DNA of 64,000 nucleotides from Apostichopus japonicus (GCF_037975245.1 NC_092581.1:18715303-18779302), one strand, 5' to 3'; numbered from the stretch's first letter, positions 38,346-51,452 are shown. Program-made: numbers and translations. Notes: generated from the sequence alone by a model not told the origin.

Positions 38346-38376
38346 CATGGAGGTAGAAACTGTTTTTACCTCCATG
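38346..38376. mobile_element. Micro-palindrome insertion, copy 1 (31 bp)
   Basis: The ends CATGGAGGTA and TACCTCCATG form a perfect 10-bp stem around an A/T-rich middle. The palindrome is flanked by the perfect 7-bp direct repeat ATATGAC (38339-38345 and 38377-38383). Confidence 0.75.
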
Positions 38377-40183
38377 ATATGACGACCCGACGACGACCTC
38401 TGCCAAATTAAAGTGTGGTAGGCTAGGCTAGATTCTTTTGATATGCCAAAGACTGATGATAGGTCGAGGTGCTAATGATTGTCCTGAAGATGACCTCAAC
38501 ATATGATATCAAACATATGATATGACATGAATGATTCAACAAACTAACAAAACAATTTGCACGGTTTCTCGTCAAAATTATTTGCAGAGTTTTGCTGCAA
38601 GCCAATCAGCTGCGAACATACACAGTTCGTAAAAGGTCATGTCGGTCGTTGTCGTCTATCTAAATGGACATTCGGCAAATAAAGGATCACGAAAAGTACG
38701 AGAGGCCTCTAGCGAGAGCGTCAAATTTATACTGAACCGATCGAGGGTGAAGGGGATGGGGGGGGGGTTAAATTATGTCGTGTTTGGTAAGCCACAAATG
38801 ATGGAAGTGGACAACCTCATTATAGTTACAGTCTTAAGGCTTCCAAGAACGTAAATTTTTGTTCATTTTTCTTTCATATTCAGGGGCGGGTGACACAGTT
38901 AAAGGAATATCCCGGTAGTATTGTGTTAGCTAAAACGCCAAATCAATAATTTGTTCGTACTAATTCTAGTCATTTTTGCTTGAATGTAAACCATTGTTTC
39001 TTCTTCAGCTAAGCCAGTCCTGGACGCCAGAAGTAAACCCAGTAGTACGTTGTATGTAGGCCTACCCCAGTAGTATACGTTGTACCATACATGCATGGTA
39101 GCTGTTCTTGAGAGCTTTACTTTCCTATATTATAACATAAAACGACATGTTGTTTGATTTGTTTTACTTGAACCCATGCCTTTGATCCATTCGGAATGTT
39201 CATTTACCAATGTTCTCTGCATGCCTGTATAGAATGTCACTGAATTTGCAACTTTCTGTGAGAATATTATCTTCCTCAGAAGATAAGTAATTTATACATT
39301 ATGAAGGAATACAAATACATATTTCAGCTCAATTACCATGATGGCATCATCAAATGATTAAAAAAAAACTTCATCAAATTTAAAAAATATGTATTTCCAC
39401 GAAACAATATGCAATAAGGATGTAGTTTTCAAAACTTTTTTTTTAGCAATTTTACTAAGCAATCAATTCCAGCCACCAGAAAATCCTTTTTCAAGCTTGC
39501 TTTGAATGGGCTACTAACCGCCTTCCGTCGATACAGCGATGTTCTTTGCATTGCAAGTGCATATGTATATATGGTGGCGGGAAAATCTCCTTTTAGATAT
39601 CAAGGTTGCCTGGGTTACCTTGCAAGTGGATAATCGATGAATAATCAGGAAACAAACTAAGCTTTACAATCTTCCTCTTTTCCCCTTTGTTCTTTGTTCA
39701 AATTTTTTTTGCTGACTTGTTACTTATAGATACTCCTTGACCTCTTGATGTTTAAAAGCATTACTATTTTATCAATAAAGACATGACCCTAACATGATTA
39801 CGAAAACAAATAGACACGAGGAAACAATGTCCATCACGCCGACACATTTTCTCATTGGCAATGTTGTTTTGATTCCCTATGGACCAATGACTTCAAGTCA
39901 TTAGCGGGAGAGCTAAAACAATTTTTTCTTTTGGAGTAATCATTTTCACATGGTTTTCAAAGTTGTTGGCATTGGGTTGTTTTAACTTGAACAAAATATT
40001 TATTTCTGGACATTCTTCGGCATTTTAAAAACACAGGACCACCAAAACATCGAGAGGCCCTCAGTATGCCTTGCTTTGAAAGTACAGTGTAGGTACTAAC
40101 CGTTGATGTCAACATGAGGGGGTGGGTGGGGGGGGGGGAGATCAGTACCATGTATGTCCCTAGATTTCTTCGAAAAAAATACG

Positions 40184-40512
40184 GTCACCTGATTGTAATG
40201 GAAGTACCAGATCTATAGTGAGTATGTATACTCATATGCTATTACAGTCACGTATACTCGTGCTCAGCCTCTTAGAATTGTACGCCTATACTCTGCATGG
40301 CCATTGATAACAGCTATAGTAAAGCAAACAATGTAAAATCAAAATACAGTCACCTCATTGTAATGTTAGTACCAGATCTGTGGTGAGTCTGTACTATTAT
40401 ACTATTATAGTTACGTATACTCGTGCTCAGCCTCTTAGAATTTTACGTGTATACTCTGCATGGCCATTGATAATAGCTATAGTAAAGGAAATCATGTTAA
40501 ATTACGTAATCA
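40184..40512. repeat. 165-bp tandem duplication
   Basis: Two copies starting at GTCACCT(G/C)ATTGTAATG (40184 and 40349) share ACTCGTGCTCAGCCTCTTAG and CTCTGCATGGCCATTGATAA. No coding content is recognised. Confidence 0.85.
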
Positions 40513-41156
40513 AACTCTCCTGCGTAAAGCCTTGTATTATTCGTACTCATACCAAAGGAAATGCTACGTGTATTAATACTAACTCATTCAACTTTAAATG
40601 TACTACAACTCCAGTCAATACTGTATCAATGTTTAGTTCCATTCTTGGTGAGATCAGGGAGTTGTTATGGAGTTCCATAAGTACTCCCTGGTGAGATGCA
40701 TGTCAAATGCCTTTATTACAACTTGCTGCTCTATCTCAGTGTAATGTATATATCTCTTGACGTAATTTGATCTGGGAGTTGCAGAGTCAAATGTTTCTTG
40801 GGGCAAGTTTTTTTTTATGGAACTCACTGGTTAACCGTTGCCATCAAATCAAACAACATATAGTACAGGCATATAACAGACAAAGATGGCATGGTCAAAC
40901 AGGAGACATACACGTTTGAAAGTAAAACTAATGTTCCAAGTGGCCTTGCTTGGATTTTGTAGATTATTTAGCTTGTAGTGTTTATATGACTTTTGCACAA
41001 TCATTTTGCTTTTCTTTCAGTTCCGTTTCTATTAGGTGGGTTGGTGTGGACGGCTAATGAAAATAAAAGAAAGATTCCATTAAGTTATAATAAGGATGAA
41101 AATGGCTTCTTCACTAAAATTTGGGAATGCTAGGTCTTTCGTATATCTATTTTCTT

Positions 41157-42653
41157 TCACAGAACGGATCTTTTCTTCTTGTACGGATGAACATCATCTA
41201 CCGGTGCACCTTTCTTATACGTCCAGCGTATATATTTATCAGCAGTTCTATCTTTCCAAAATAAAATCTGTTCCCATATGTTTCTCATAGAATCGTCTCG
41301 TACAAACTGATGTATTCTAAAGTTTCTATGCATAGGGTTTTCGGACCTATAATGAACTAGTCTCATTTCAGCCGTTGGGTTAAGCGTCACGGTATCTCCT
41401 CCAATTTTGACACCATGTATTTTGAAATAGTGGACTCTTTGAGGTAGCACCAAGCACTTATCTCTTCCCCTGTTTTCTTCCGTTGGATCCGGCGACCGCC
41501 ATGGGTTTCTTTCAATCACAGTCCCAGAATACAAAATATCTTTGCTGACGTTGCTAGGTAGCTTTGAGAAAAACCAATTTCTGACTCTTAACGTTGCAAC
41601 TGATTCTGGTATGTCACCAAAGTTATGGATGAAGTCAATGATTCGTGGACTTTTCGGATCCATCGGTTGCATAAATTCATCAACGTCCACTTTGATGACC
41701 CATTTTGTGTCGTGGCGGTGTCTCCATAAACAGTCATTTTCGTGCGCAATTTGTACTTCAAGGTAGGTCTTTGAGGGTGTGTACTGGTGGGCCCACGGTA
41801 CGACAGTTACATAACCAATTCGTATAAAAGGGCGCAGTACTTTTACCAGTGACGTCTCGGGCGAGTTGTCATATATATACACATGATCAACACCCATATA
41901 ACGGTAATATAAGAGCCAAACTCGGAAGAATTCATCCATACCTTTCGCCATGGTACATAGCGACAAAAACCTGTGATTGGTTGTGTCGTGAACTCCTGTG
42001 TTACATGCTGGAATGTTTCTGTATGCGTATCTTGGTTCGGAAACACGTCTCAAAGTTATTTTATGAGGGTGTTTATCGCCTCCGATGTTATTAGATTTCA
42101 TAAACCTCATATAAGACGCGGTCACGGGACACGTGATCACTATAACGTATTGAGGTTGTCCACCAAAACTTCTAGTGTCATTCAAAATGGCGTCAGATGC
42201 TGAAACACTTCCATCAGAAAATTCACAATAGAATGTCTCGCGTTCCCATGTGTCTACTAAAAATGTTATGCCTGTGAAAACAACTTCTTTGGAGACGACA
42301 TCAACGAACGCGGAATGAATTGTCGGCATGCCCGTGCACGTGAGACGGTCCCGTAGGTAACAACCGCTTCCGAGATGAGGGCTGGAGGTTTCGTAAGCCA
42401 CGTCGCACCAGACACCTGTCATTCCGAGCGCAATCTTGGTACCTCTGAAATATCCCCAGAGAACATCCGACGAGGACTTATGTAACTCGAGGTTTGCAGA
42501 ACTCCTTGATTTGGATTTATCTTTTGTGTTTACTTGGCCGGCAACAAAGATGGACGTTATAGTAACGTACAGTCCGAGAAGAGTTAACACGACTAAAACA
42601 ATGGTCCGAAAACGACACTGGATTTGATTGTTACCAGCCTTAAGCGATAGCAT
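41157..42653 (-). CDS. Glycosyltransferase family 92 protein (DUF23), type II membrane enzyme
   Basis: A single uninterrupted frame of 498 codons starts with ATG at 42653 and stops at 41157. Residues about 17-40 form one hydrophobic segment after a short basic N-terminus, which suggests a type II Golgi membrane anchor. The catalytic part shows the GT92 pattern: CTMAKGMDEFFRVWLLYYR, then MGVDHVYIYDNS, then KWVIKVDVDEFM, whose D-x-D-E is the likely metal/nucleotide-sugar site, and KIHGV near the end. Family members include the nematode enzyme that adds galactose to core fucose of N-glycans; the substrate here is unknown. It is the only complete gene in the window without introns in its coding region, so it may derive from a retrocopy or belong to an expanded intronless set. 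The frame is intact, which argues against a pseudogene. Confidence 0.88.
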   Translation of the reverse strand: MLSLKAGNNQIQCRFRTIVLVVLTLLGLYVTITSIFVAGQVNTKDKSKSRSSANLELHKSSSDVLWGYFRGTKIALGMTGVWCDVAYETSSPHLGSGCYLRDRLTCTGMPTIHSAFVDVVSKEVVFTGITFLVDTWERETFYCEFSDGSVSASDAILNDTRSFGGQPQYVIVITCPVTASYMRFMKSNNIGGDKHPHKITLRRVSEPRYAYRNIPACNTGVHDTTNHRFLSLCTMAKGMDEFFRVWLLYYRYMGVDHVYIYDNSPETSLVKVLRPFIRIGYVTVVPWAHQYTPSKTYLEVQIAHENDCLWRHRHDTKWVIKVDVDEFMQPMDPKSPRIIDFIHNFGDIPESVATLRVRNWFFSKLPSNVSKDILYSGTVIERNPWRSPDPTEENRGRDKCLVLPQRVHYFKIHGVKIGGDTVTLNPTAEMRLVHYRSENPMHRNFRIHQFVRDDSMRNIWEQILFWKDRTADKYIRWTYKKGAPVDDVHPYKKKRSVL

Positions 42654-42655
42654 CG

Positions 42656-42675
42656 TGACGTCATAGAATCACGTG
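42656..42675. promoter_or_regulatory. CRE-like palindrome and E-box just upstream of the GT92 start codon
   Basis: TGACGTCA at 42656-42663 is the full consensus site for CREB/ATF factors and lies three bases upstream of the start codon. CACGTG (E-box) follows at 42670-42675. The transcription start is unknown, so these could be in the 5' UTR. Function is inferred from motif identity only. Confidence 0.4.
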
Positions 42676-45661
42676 ATCAAACACTGTCATGCGTATCCCT
42701 AGAAGAAAATTACCATATCACCACGTGGCATTCTTTTATAACATTAGGGAAATTGACTGTTTATACCATTGCGGCTTCGTTTTCAGACGAACGGCTTGAT
42801 CATCACCTCGTTGATAGTTGCAAGAGACTTCAATGGGAGGAACCTTTAAAAACATGCTAATTTGGCTGACATCGTGTTTATTCATTTGAAGACCAGTTTC
42901 AGCTGTGAACATCCATGTGAATCAGCGCTTATAGCAAACGTCATACTCATGATCCATCAATCCCAAAATTGTAAGATAATTATCAATAGCTCGGACTTAA
43001 AAAGTTAAACTCGAAGCAGTATTATAACTGGTGACATGAACTTGTGACCAATTCTGGCCACTTCTCTATTATTGTGCACCTGCGTAAAAGAAGACAAAGA
43101 AGTGTTTATTATTACGATGGTATTCATATTTATCATTAACTAATGTACTTTACTCTGAAATTGAGTTAGCAGTGTTTTACGTTAAAACACTTCAGTTGGT
43201 ATTTGACGGTAAAACAGGATACACCAATTAAACGTTCGGACGAAAAACACATAAAACGTGTGTTGTTTCCTTTCTCGTTTGCCGAGTGTTTTGTTATGCA
43301 GTTATATAGTGTTTGTTCCTGTCGTATGCATTGACCAAGATGAAACAACATCAGACCATGCTGTAAGAAAAGTTGGGTCACCTGCTACAAGTTCCCATAT
43401 ATGTTTGTGTGGCACGAACGTGGCATTATTCAGGATATTGTGCAATCTGCACAATATTCAACGATTAAGAAATAAGTCAATACTTACGGTAACATGCAAA
43501 TGGGATTGGTTTTATTGCTACCGTAACTCTGCTTTACATGTGCTTTTTCATTTAATAAGTAATCGAGAACTCAGTTTCCCTTGAAACACAAAATGTGCGC
43601 TATATTATACATGTTTTCAACGGCCGGCAACCATGGATGATACCTCGAGCCAATAGATATCTACCAGCCCGCAGGGAATGAGTAAGTTTCATAACAACTA
43701 ACAAGATGAATAAAGATATGCTATATATCTTGCAACCCGTGTGATTACCGTCACCCCGGAATGTGCTACCCTCCCACCCACCCCCCCCCCCCCCGCCAAC
43801 AAGAAAGAATAGTTGAATATTGATTCCCGCTCATGTGTGTTAGCCAGTTGTATCCTGAACGAGGCCCTAGTAGGAGCTCATTCGGGACAGGGATTGTGAT
43901 TCAAAAGATTGGGGGAGTCAAAACATGAACGTTTTATAACACCAAGCTGAGGTCATGCTCATGACCACGCTATATAGTCTATATTGAAGCATACTTGTGT
44001 ACAAAAGCTGAAAGACGGCGATCTTATAGGGTCCTGCTATTGAAAGTTGGAACCATCGTAAGAAACAATCAAACTACAATAACTGGCGACATCGGTTGCA
44101 ATATTGGACGCATTTCTGTTGGTGTTTGGGTCAATTATTCTTCCTTCATTACATCTGCAGGACTTTGTCTTTGAATCGGAAATATACCTTGGATATTGGA
44201 CGTCAATAACGGAAATGCACCGTAGACAATTTCACCAGTTGAAAGTGTTCTTTTTTGATGATTTAGATTTGCGCCGTTGTTGTTGTTGTTTTTGTATCAC
44301 GACACAAAACCATGATTGCCCTTTGACCGTTATTTATTTATGTATTTATTTATTTATTTATGTACACTACATCTATAAATTGGCTCTTTCAAACACAAGT
44401 TAGGAACTTGAAGCTCGCTGATTGGTCTTCATGCAGTTGGGAGACGTTGTATATAGCCTTACAAGCGTCTGGGAGTATATATACTTCTATCCTACTGCCA
44501 TAGTGTGTAGGGGGAATGGGGGGGAGGGGCAAATCGAGCCGTGCTGATCGAGTAACCTACTGAATGGCCTACAACAAGAAGATAAACGGTAAAGCGTATC
44601 CCGTCACTCACCACTAAGGCAGAGTGACCAGTTTTGTTATTGGTCAGTGAAGGTCACGTGGTATTCAAGTTATCATGTAGGCCTATAACTGCATTGTAGC
44701 AGGATATATAACCCGTTTTGTAGGAGGTAGTGTATTCTATTACAACACACATAAAAGCTCAGAAAGAAGGGGATAACAAACAATAAAACGGACGTATACT
44801 ATAAGTACACGACAAAGTCGGAGAACTTTATCAAATATTGTTCACAGTGTTTCCGGTAATAGGAAGTTGTGTATTTATAGACACAACAGTTATACACAAA
44901 GAGATATACATATTTACTCTATAATATGAGCTAAGGTTCATCAATGCAGGAGCCATCATCTTTTATCAAGTACAGTCGTGTGTATAGTTTTCCACAAATT
45001 GCGCGAGACTGTTTGTTTTCATAAAGTACAAGTCCTCTGCGGAGGTGGGTGCATTGCTCTGATAGGAGACTCGGAATTCGCATATGGGTTCGATAGGGGG
45101 AACTCAGACTGCGGCATGGCAGAACAATGGATAGTGATTAGAAATATACTCTCATATATGTTTACAAAGCATTTCAACATATATGAGCAACGCAAACACG
45201 ATGAAAAGGTTAATTGTCATATCTTCTGTGAAAGACAACTTCAGTCATTCACATCAGTCTAAAAGGTTAAACGTATACTGTATTTACTAAACCACTATAT
45301 ACAGTAAACACATATAGTACAAAGTACATAAAGGCCGTATATCATGAAGTATATATCACATTGGGGAGTTGTATAACTAAAGCGTGTTTCTGTACAACCG
45401 CTGTTGTTTTAAATCCTCTTCGGAGGGAGGAAGGGTGGGTGGGGTGGTGTTTGTGCTGGGGAGGGGAGGGGAGGGGGTGGGTGAGAACTTCCTAACATCC
45501 TTCTATTTGTTCCAGTCCATGATATACGGTGGGGTACGACGATCAAGATTAACAATAAGAAGTGTCAGATGAGCCGACTGACATATATCACCTTCGATGA
45601 CTGTTCAAACGTTCAAATTGAATCGTAGCGAAATATTCGAGTTACGTTACAGTGTACTTTG

Positions 45662-45663
<2 letters not shown>

Positions 45664-45746
<83 letters not shown>
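45664..45746. repeat. AT dinucleotide microsatellite
   Basis: About 40 AT/TA repeats with a single interruption near 45709. Confidence 0.95.
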
Positions 45747-45750
<4 letters not shown>

Positions 45751-46655
45751 GATTTTTTATAATTCTTACATATATTTCAGGGTCACTATTGGTCATCTCG
45801 GTATTTTATCTAGTTAACTCAAGGTCATTCAAAGAACTTTTTCTATAAAAAAAACAGCAAAAAATGACCAGAAATTATCGAGGCAGGCATTTCCTCTTTC
45901 TTTATATTATTTACAAAACAGGAAACAACTGGTAAGTGAAATTTCAGAATCCAACTATCAGTGGTTTGTTTAAATGCGTTATATAAGAGTAATTATGAAA
46001 CTATATTTAAACTCAGTGTCATGCTATTTGTTGATGAGACTAACATTACTAGGACATCAACATTGCGGGGTGTACGCTGAATGTCACCTTAAAGGCGACG
46101 ATCATGGTAACGTGTTTAGTTTCTCGTTGATCGGACAGACAACATGAAACATTTACCGAGTGTATCATTAGTGATCATTGCTTTGTTGCAAGCAGCGGCG
46201 TAAACAGGGGGGGGGGGATCCCCAAGTCAAAAGTCTTGCCCCCACCCCAAATGACATTGGTGGGCCAAAAAAACATTTGGACGAAAATTACAAATGCATT
46301 TATAGTCTCAGTTAAACTCAGTTGACGTTAATCCATAATTTACTGGAATTCTCAATTTAATACCAGCTAATGGCGTCTCAAGTTAAATAGTATCCTGTTA
46401 TTTTGCTTTCTGCCATCGTTACCAGGTCCCCCGTACCCTCCCACGCTATAACGAGATAACCCGGTACCAGGCTTGTTATATCATGTGTATTTTTATAACT
46501 TTATACTATCGTTATATCGACAGTCCGATGTTGCTACTTGGAAGCTGCAGCATGATATATTACGTAATTTCAACATCGCACGTGACACAGACTGATCAGT
46601 CGTCAGAAAAAGCCTAACCGACGACTATATACAGACTTAAGCCGATTACTGTAAT

Positions 46656-46683
46656 CATGGAGGTAAATGATTTTACCTCCATG
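46656..46683. mobile_element. Micro-palindrome insertion, copy 2 (28 bp)
   Basis: The two arms CATGGAGGTAAA and TTTACCTCCATG are a perfect 12-bp inverted repeat around the loop TGAT. The element is flanked by the perfect 7-bp direct repeat CTGTAAT (46649-46655 and 46684-46690). Confidence 0.78.
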
Positions 46684-47425
46684 CTGTAATAGAACCGATT
46701 GACTATGACAGTTTTGTTGTGACTGAGTGAATGAAGCCTAAAGTCGAAGTAGCTTCATATATAAATTTATTTAAATAATAAATTTGAGTAAATCATAGAC
46801 GATGAGATAGCTTAAACTATTCTGTTGAAAGAATAGTCCAGACCAAAATGAGAACTTCAGACAAAACACTAAGAAGGACGAAAACCTGAACCAAATTGTC
46901 AAAATCCCATCGCTTTAGTAGTTTCGATATTTTCATTTGATCCGAATTCTAAATTTGTTTCGACAAATAACAAGTTTTACTGAAAAAAAAATGAGTCATC
47001 TAATTATAAAGAAATACATAGGTTTATGTAGACAAATGTGTGACCGATACATGTTTAGTACTGTGAACATTATGAGAACAGAGCACAGTGTTATCAGCTA
47101 AGAGTATATAGTGGTTTTGTCTACAATATATTTAGTTCCCTTTTTTAGTTGGACTATCCCTTCAACAATTTAGCGGATGGACTCAGGTATTGACTATTCA
47201 ATTGACTATTAAATGAAAACAAACAGCGTCACATATTAGCTTGTTACACCGTACTGGGCTCGTCTTTGTGTGTGGGTTGATAAGAACACACGCACCACTC
47301 AACCAATCTTTATGGCAAAGAGTTGTATATATGTACGTACCAGTATACTCGTATGAAGTTACAAGTTGCGAGAATATCGAACTTTTCAACTTGGACAAAT
47401 ATATAAGAAATTAACACCCAAAATG

Positions 47426-47720
47426 AAGGCGCGTAGCCAGGAATTTGCCAAGGGAGGGGCGAAACTATAGATTCGGCATTGAAAACTATCTAAGCGTAGC
47501 GCCACCATGAGTTGGCGCGAAGCGTACAAGAAAATGTTGGCTTAGAATGCCTCCCAGATCGCTGGAAAAGGTACTTCCCAGGCCTTGTAAGTTGCATCTT
47601 AGCATTTTCTCTTTTGAAAACACTAGCGATATCATAAAAACATTAAAAAAAAAAAAAAATTATGCTCAAGGGGGGGGGGGGGCGGCTGCCCCCTTCGCCC
47701 CCCCCTTGGCTACGCGCCTG
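47426..47720. mobile_element. MITE with hAT-like inverted ends
   Basis: The left end GGCGCGTAGCCAGG and right end CTTGGCTACGCGCC are inverted copies. Inside them, GGGAGGGGCGAA and TTCGCCCCCCCC are also inverted. It is about 295 bp long, G/C-rich at the ends like the other hAT-type MITEs here. A clear 8-bp target duplication is not visible, so the superfamily is tentative. Confidence 0.65.
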
Positions 47721-48408
47721 CGAGGGATAAACCACCGTCACAATTATACGGAGAGTAAGGTCAGCAAGGTCAACAGGTCACCATTTTAGAGTGACGTTGC
47801 CACGACAACAATGTAAATTTATTGTTATTCCGTTCTGAGCAGGAAGTTACACCAAGTGATTTCTATTGATGGGAAAGTGTGAGGGAGAGGGGATGGCGTA
47901 CAGGCAAGATTGACGTGAACAAAGCACAGGACCGAGAGAGGTATAACTTCCCTCCTTTGAAGATCCCATTTTGAACGGGGAAGACTAATTGCTCTTATTA
48001 ATTGATCCCGATATGTAGCCAAAACTTCATCCAAAGTATTGACTCCTGCAGATGGCCCATACCCTCTCCCGTTCCCGGTATCGTTTGCCCCTGACTTTTT
48101 TCAAGTCCGTATCTCGCCGTTTCTTTCGGCCGCTAGAATTAAATGCTCTGTAGGTTTGACCGAGGAACGCCACGTTGCGTGATCTAACCTTCTTTACATC
48201 AGTATTGTTAGTCTTGGCCAAGTCGTTTGTAATACTCTTCTTCTCGTGTGCATACATGCATACATACATACATGCCTACACAATGTGCTTGCCCACCGCC
48301 TTTAACATGCCCGAGGATCTGTCCCTAGTATCAATCGAAAACGTTGCCGGGGCGTTCACTGGGCAGTACAGCAAATAGATACGGGAAAGTAACTTTGTGA
48401 AAAAGATA

Positions 48409-48460
48409 GGTATGAACAGCATAGTGTACCTATATTAGATACACTAGGCTGTTCATACTA
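48409..48460. repeat. Inverted repeat able to form a hairpin
   Basis: GGTATGAACAGCATAGTGTA and TACACTAGGCTGTTCATACT are inverted copies with one or two differences around an 11-base loop. No flanking duplication was found. Confidence 0.7.
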
Positions 48461-50851
48461 GGGTCTAAACAAGACTACAATAGTGTCCATCTGAGTGCCC
48501 TAGTAATAATGGCCAGTAATGTACTATGATAGATATGGGCAAAATATAGGGTTGTTTCTGCAGTCTCTGCATGTGATGCAACAAGCCCAATTGGCGGCCA
48601 AATCGGGGGACGACATACGAAATAAATACGAAATTGCTGTTATTTTATGACAATTTATATTAGTGAAAATTGTGTGGGTTCGCAATTTTGGAACTGGATT
48701 AACATTAGGGAGTTAAAAACGTGGTAAAAAATGTACAATGTACCTATACGCGGAGGCCTATGTGCAATAATGAGTTGGACTGAACAACATGAAATGGTTG
48801 AAATTAATGTTCCTTGGGGAATTGAACAATTTTCAGCTACTGCAGTCTCTCTTAAAAACTGCAGGTAGGCCATTAAAACAAATCCATTCGTGGCGTTTAA
48901 TACGCCAAAATGGCAACGCATGTATTTTGTGGCTTTGTCGAGTCTGTTTCGATTTTTTTTTTTTTCATATGGAATTATCCGAAATAGATTAACTATAATG
49001 ATTACGTGGCGAAGCGGCAGAGAGCTAGCGTTTTTTATTATAAATATAAAGAAATGTCTTACTAATTCTTTGGCTGGGTTTATATAATAGAACGTCGGAT
49101 GTAGCTAGTTCCCGTGTCATGTTGTACTCGTTTAGAAGAGGCATGACAAATATTTCCCTGACTTCGATCGTACACTATAGTAAGCCCATGCACATTTCTA
49201 ACATATATATGCCTTTTGACTGGACATTGTAAGAACAAACGCTCCAAGGGGAATCTTATGCGGTGTGCCAATCGGGCAGGCATTATAATTGACAGCTGTT
49301 GAAGCCTGGCAGACCCTAATAGATATGTATCCATAAGGCGAGAATGAACTGACCAATTTGAAAGCTACCTGGTCATCGTCATGGCTACGGTCTTCTGGAA
49401 TGTTGAGCATGAAACAAGTTTTGTACAATAGCTGTCCAGATTTTTTGAGTGTATACGGAACACAGCGTAAGCCTATACGTATAGCTACTCCACAGTTTCG
49501 TACATTACGGTAATTGAGTACATACATTAGGGTTCTACGACTTCCAAAACACTACACTCCATTTGAAAATAAAACCGAGGTTACATACTCAGAGTTAAAC
49601 TATCCCTATTATACCAACACGAGAATACAGCCTGGAAGTCTTTAACGGTTTGTAGACAGGAAGTATCTCTTGCTGCTATTTGTACAACACCTTCATATAA
49701 AGTGGAACGTGGAAGCTATAGTGCTGTATAGGTGACAAAATGAGGATCAATACACTTATCGTGTGAACCAGCTGTTTGCTGCTGGAGAAGAATCAATTCG
49801 TAACAACGTTTGGTAGAACTTCTGTACAGACAGCTTACCATGTAAATAAACTTAGTAGAAGAATTAACGCACCTTACCTTTCATAATTGGAAAATTGGTG
49901 TCACAGGACAGCGAACACAAGCACATAGACTCCGAATCACTGTAGTTACATAACGTTTGTAAGTTGTAGACTATAACTCATCACCTTACCGCTTTGATCC
50001 TTTGATCTAACTTCAACATGATGTCTACGGAAGCCGAGAACTATCATCATACTCAAGGCTACAAATGAGAGATTGGCAATTGAGTTTGAGTTGAGATAAA
50101 AGAAAGTATAAACTTAAATCTCACTTGCGTAACGACTATTCTTTCTAGATGTTTTTTATTTTTATTATCTGTAATCTTTCATTTTTCCTTTTTTTCTGTA
50201 AATATCCATTGCCTTCTTGTAGGCCTAAAGGGGGCCTGCTCGTTAAAGCTCTGCTTCTTCAGTCCTCCATTGGAAAAACTGTTTGATATAATCACATTTC
50301 TCATCTAGACTCTGTAAAATCTCTTTCTGTGAATTTATGGTTTCCTTACTAATTCTTTCAACATAAAGTACTAAAATGTTCCGTGTATTAACTAGGCCCC
50401 ACCCCGCTACCCACTGTCGCTACTCCCTGTATTACGGACACTATGAAGAGGGCGCGATAATTAACATAGAAGTTTGGTCCATATTTATGACTCTACCCAT
50501 CATATCAGTTCATTGCTGATGGTTAAAAGAGTATCATTTCGCCATCTGTTCACACCACGTCCCACTGTACGTGAGAGCTTCACTTTGCGTAAAATTTTCT
50601 GTACTGTAACCGACTGTTGAAGGAACGAAGTGGTATATCATAGCATTGTCTTGTGCGTTTGAATTAGTCAAAACACCAGGAATGACATGGAAAATAGGCT
50701 TGAGGGTGTGTAAGTGACACATTCTCGAATACTAAAATTTTAGTTGTGGGACATATAATGCTTTCTGTATTGAACAGTAGCCGACTCCCAGGAATTATGA
50801 GTAGGGGGCACCCGCAGCCATTTCAAAAGGAGTACACAGTACACTCGTGTC

Positions 50852-50871
50852 CTGTAACTCGCGAGTTACAG
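50852..50871. repeat. Perfect 20-bp palindrome
   Basis: CTGTAACTCGCGAGTTACAG reads the same on both strands. It is followed by TGATCA and CGATCG, also palindromic. It is not part of a recognised element. Confidence 0.85.
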
Positions 50872-51427
50872 TGATCACGATCGTGAAGTTTTTTGTCATT
50901 ACGACGATGGCTCAGAATGTGGGGGGGGGGGGGGGGGAGGGGGAGCACTTATTCACAGAGGAAGGTAATAATTTTTTATACAAACAAGTTGCATTGGCAT
51001 TCTAACTACAGGAACGTTGACAGCTAAGCAAACATGTCAGGAATAAATACACAAACAAGAAGATTATAATGGGAAAGTTAATATTCTGCTTAATTCTACT
51101 GTCACTTCATATACATTGTGATCCTGCATGTTTTGATCTTTCTGTTTATCATTATGAGACAGCTCTCTGCGGCTAACGGCTAATCGCTTCACTAAGCAGT
51201 TTAGTGTAGTCTGAAAACTCCATACCATTAACACCGTGTCCTTTCGTATGGCTCCGGCGTGCTTTGTGACCGTCCATGATTTATTTGAACGATTTCTGTG
51301 TTCATGGTCAACACATCAGCGGTGCCTCTAGCTCTTACATCATTATGCATTATGCAATGTACTTAAAAAATTGCGTAACTGCTGATGCAAATAAATTGGA
51401 CCCGACAATCCCCAACCCCGCTCCAAC

Positions 51428-51452
51428 CATGAAGGTAAAACAGACCTCCATG
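51428..51452. mobile_element. Micro-palindrome insertion, copy 3 (25 bp)
   Basis: The arms CATGAAGGT and ACCTCCATG (one mismatch) surround AAAACAG. The element is flanked by the perfect 7-bp direct repeat CTCCAAC (51421-51427 and 51453-51459). Confidence 0.75.

Larger units (their letters stand above)
33360..41156. other. Repeat-rich intergenic region between MRPS15 and the GT92 gene
   Basis: No gene with recognisable domains is seen on either strand; frames of 60-122 codons look like chance. Listed separately are the inverted minisatellite arrays, the U2-headed SINE copies, a micro-palindrome and a 165-bp tandem duplication. Around 34665-34735 there is a GCGCTTTATAAGAAC motif followed by (ATT)n, a kind of tail often seen at the ends of dispersed invertebrate repeats. 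The stretch 37.6-38.0 kb is rich in AAAAAGGCAC words and may be a decayed transposon. 38.4-40.1 kb shows nothing I can name. Confidence 0.6.

Noticed and set aside
46196-46260. Another hAT-type element beginning CAGCGGCGTAAACAGGGG
   Set aside because: Only one end is visible; no matching right end or target duplication was found nearby.
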